NCBI GenBank assembly: GCA_944353735.1
Contig: CALVPU010000184.1
Coordinates: 1 to 5,774 of the forward strand
Direction: 5' to 3'
Source of the DNA: an uncultured Eubacteriales bacterium
GTDB taxonomy: Bacteria; Bacillota; Clostridia; Christensenellales; Aristaeellaceae
DNA length: 5,774 bases
Below the pieces are notes generated by a model, which searched no databases, was not told where the DNA came from, and worked only from the letters and a program-made list of their open reading frames with translations. The stretch's first letter is position 1. Each line of letters begins with the position of its first letter. This document shows, one piece after another, positions 4,345 through 5,774 of the stretch. A program made the translations under genes and the position numbers.

Positions 4345-5774
4345 GGCGGGGAACGATTCGCAATGTGCTGACCTATATCGGTCGCTACAAATGGCTGGCC
4401 TTTTTGTCGTTTGTGCTGGCGGGCGTTACGGTGGCGCTGACGCTGCTGGCGCCGTATCTCGCGGGACTGGCGATCGACCAGATCGCCGAGGACGGCGTGC
4501 ACTTCGACCGGCTGATGCCGCTGCTCATGCAGATTGCGCTGTGCGTGGCGGCGACGGCGGCGATCCAGTGGGTGATGAACGTGGTCAACAACCGCGTGAC
4601 GTTCAGCGTGGTGCGCGACCTGCGCGAGGACGCGCTGCGAAAGATCGAGATTCTGCCGCTGTCCTACATCGACTCCCATCCGCACGGCGAGATCGTCAGC
4701 CGCGTCATTGCCGACGCGGATGCGTTCGCCGACGGGTTGCTGATGGGCTTTACGCAGCTGTTTACAGGCGTGCTGACCATACTGGGCACGCTGGGATTCA
4801 TGTTTTTCATGCAGGCGGGCATCGCCGTGGTCGTCGTCGTGGTCACGCCGCTGTCGCTGTTCGTGGCGAAGTTTATCGCCCAGCGCACGCATGACATGTT
4901 CTGGCAGCAGTCGGAGACGCGCGGCGAAATGACCGGCTATATCGACGAGATGATCGGCAACGCCAAGGTCGTCAAGGCCTATGGGCGGGAGGAGGCGTCG
5001 CTGGAGGCGTTCGACGAGATCAACCGCCGGCTGGAAAAGTGCTCGCTGCGGGCAATCTTTTTCTCCTCGCTGACGAATCCCTGCACGCGCTTTGTCAATT
5101 CCGTCGTCTACGCGCTCGTCGCGCTGACCGGCGGACTGGCGGCGCTCGGCGGCGGCATGACCGTCGGCCTGCTGACCAGTTTTTTGAGCTACGCCAACCA
5201 GTATACCAAGCCGTTTAACGAGATTTCCGGCGTCGTCACCGAGCTGCAGAACGCCATCGCCTGCGCGGCGCGCCTGCTCGAGTTGGTGCACGCCGAGCCG
5301 CAGAAGCCGGAAAAGCCCGGCGCAAAGGCGCTCGCGAACGTTGCCGGTCACGTCGAGTGCAGCGACGTGTCGTTCTCCTATTCGCCGGAGCGGAAGCTGA
5401 TCGAGCATTTCAACCTCTCCGTGCATCCGGGCGAGCGCGTGGCGATCGTCGGTCCCACGGGCTGCGGCAAGACGACGCTGATCAACCTGCTGATGCGCTT
5501 TTACGACGTCGACGGCGGCGCGATCGCGGTTGACGGCAGCGACATCCGCGACGTCACCCGCCGCAGCCTGCGCGGCAGTTACGGCATGGTGCTGCAGGAG
5601 ACGTGGCTGAAGGCAGGCACGATCCGCGAGAACATTGCCTTCGGCAGGCCGGACGCCACCGAGGAGGAGATCGTCGAGGCGGCGAAGGCGTCGCACGCGC
5701 ACTCGTTTATCCGCCGCCTGCCCGACGGCTACGACACGATCATCGGCGAGGACGGCGGCATGCTCTCGCAGGGA
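4341..5774 (+). CDS. ABC exporter half-transporter, partner subunit, 3' end cut by window (BmrD/YheH-like)
   Basis: The first 478 codons of a second half-exporter are present, open to the last base; roughly another 100 residues should lie beyond the window. The start is firm: GGGGAGG at 4327-4333 is 7 bases before an ATG that overlaps the previous stop as ATGA. Membrane segments are at about 17-42, 58-82, 134-157, 159-181, 239-272 and 274-298. The segment around 205-215 (IGNAKVVKAYG) is the conserved 'ENI...K.F' type coupling region. The ATPase domain shows A-loop Y347, Walker A GPTGCGKTT (371-379, with Cys where Ala or Ser is usual) and Q-loop Q419. The window ends inside the signature, which reads LSQG (475-478) instead of LSGG. 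LSQG is the variant expected from the subunit completing the degenerate ATP site of a heterodimer, matching D494/Q525 of its partner. Its own Walker B and H-loop, not visible, should be canonical. Confidence 0.92.
   Translation, partial: MRRGTIRNVLTYIGRYKWLAFLSFVLAGVTVALTLLAPYLAGLAIDQIAEDGVHFDRLMPLLMQIALCVAATAAIQWVMNVVNNRVTFSVVRDLREDALRKIEILPLSYIDSHPHGEIVSRVIADADAFADGLLMGFTQLFTGVLTILGTLGFMFFMQAGIAVVVVVVTPLSLFVAKFIAQRTHDMFWQQSETRGEMTGYIDEMIGNAKVVKAYGREEASLEAFDEINRRLEKCSLRAIFFSSLTNPCTRFVNSVVYALVALTGGLAALGGGMTVGLLTSFLSYANQYTKPFNEISGVVTELQNAIACAARLLELVHAEPQKPEKPGAKALANVAGHVECSDVSFSYSPERKLIEHFNLSVHPGERVAIVGPTGCGKTTLINLLMRFYDVDGGAIAVDGSDIRDVTRRSLRGSYGMVLQETWLKAGTIRENIAFGRPDATEEEIVEAAKASHAHSFIRRLPDGYDTIIGEDGGMLSQG

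Noticed and set aside
4308..5702. 464-residue minus-strand open frame opposite the second exporter gene
   Set aside because: Its Arg/His/Asp/Gln-rich composition and lack of motifs mark it as an antisense shadow of the exporter coding frame.
1..5774. CRISPR array, tRNA, rRNA, insertion sequence or prophage signals
   Set aside because: No regularly spaced short repeats, tRNA-like cloverleaf, transposase, or terminal inverted repeats with target duplications were seen. The only direct repeats are two-copy and imperfect or very short.

Overview
The window is GC-rich (by eye a little over 60%) with bacterial gene organisation: short leaders, AGGAGG-type ribosome binding sites, consensus sigma-70/sigma-A promoter hexamers, strong rho-independent terminators, and every gene on the + strand. 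The clostridial-style zinc-ribbon protein, the minimal two-gene SUF-like iron-sulfur unit and the BmrC/BmrD-type heteromeric ABC exporter together suggest a high-GC anaerobic Bacillota (Clostridia-like, possibly a gut lineage). That assignment is inference; no rRNA or marker gene is present to settle it.

Layout. (1) 1-436: a small protein with four CxxC pairs (two tandem zinc-ribbon modules), preceded by a perfect Shine-Dalgarno sequence and closed by an intrinsic terminator. (2) 476-2291: a self-contained bicistron with its own TATAAT promoter and a repeat-bearing leader. It holds a SufC-like ATPase and a short SufB/SufD-like scaffold that overlap by ATGA, and it ends in a 19-bp terminator hairpin. 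No sufS, sufU/E or sufD lies in the unit, so it looks like the minimal SmsC-SmsB (SUF-like minimal system) form of Fe-S cluster assembly. (3) 2292-2553: a gene-free spacer with a 37-bp sequence repeated 63 bp apart at 33/37 identity, probably a dispersed or degenerate repeat. (4) 2554-5774: a promoter (TTGATT-17-TATACT) driving two ABC exporter half-transporters, also joined by an ATGA overlap. The second is cut off by the window end, right inside its signature motif.

Functional reading. SmsC would hydrolyse ATP to drive cluster assembly on SmsB, whose conserved Cys and His-Glu near the C-terminus match the SufB functional residues. The two exporter subunits should form a heterodimer with one degenerate ATP site: the first has Asp in place of the catalytic Glu and Gln in place of the H-loop His, and the second carries LSQG in place of LSGG. 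The substrate cannot be told from sequence. The three transcription units are separated by terminators, and nothing in the sequence links them functionally.

The best candidates for something less ordinary are the stand-alone SmsCB bicistron, the direct repeat bracketing its leader, and the intergenic repeat before the exporter operon.
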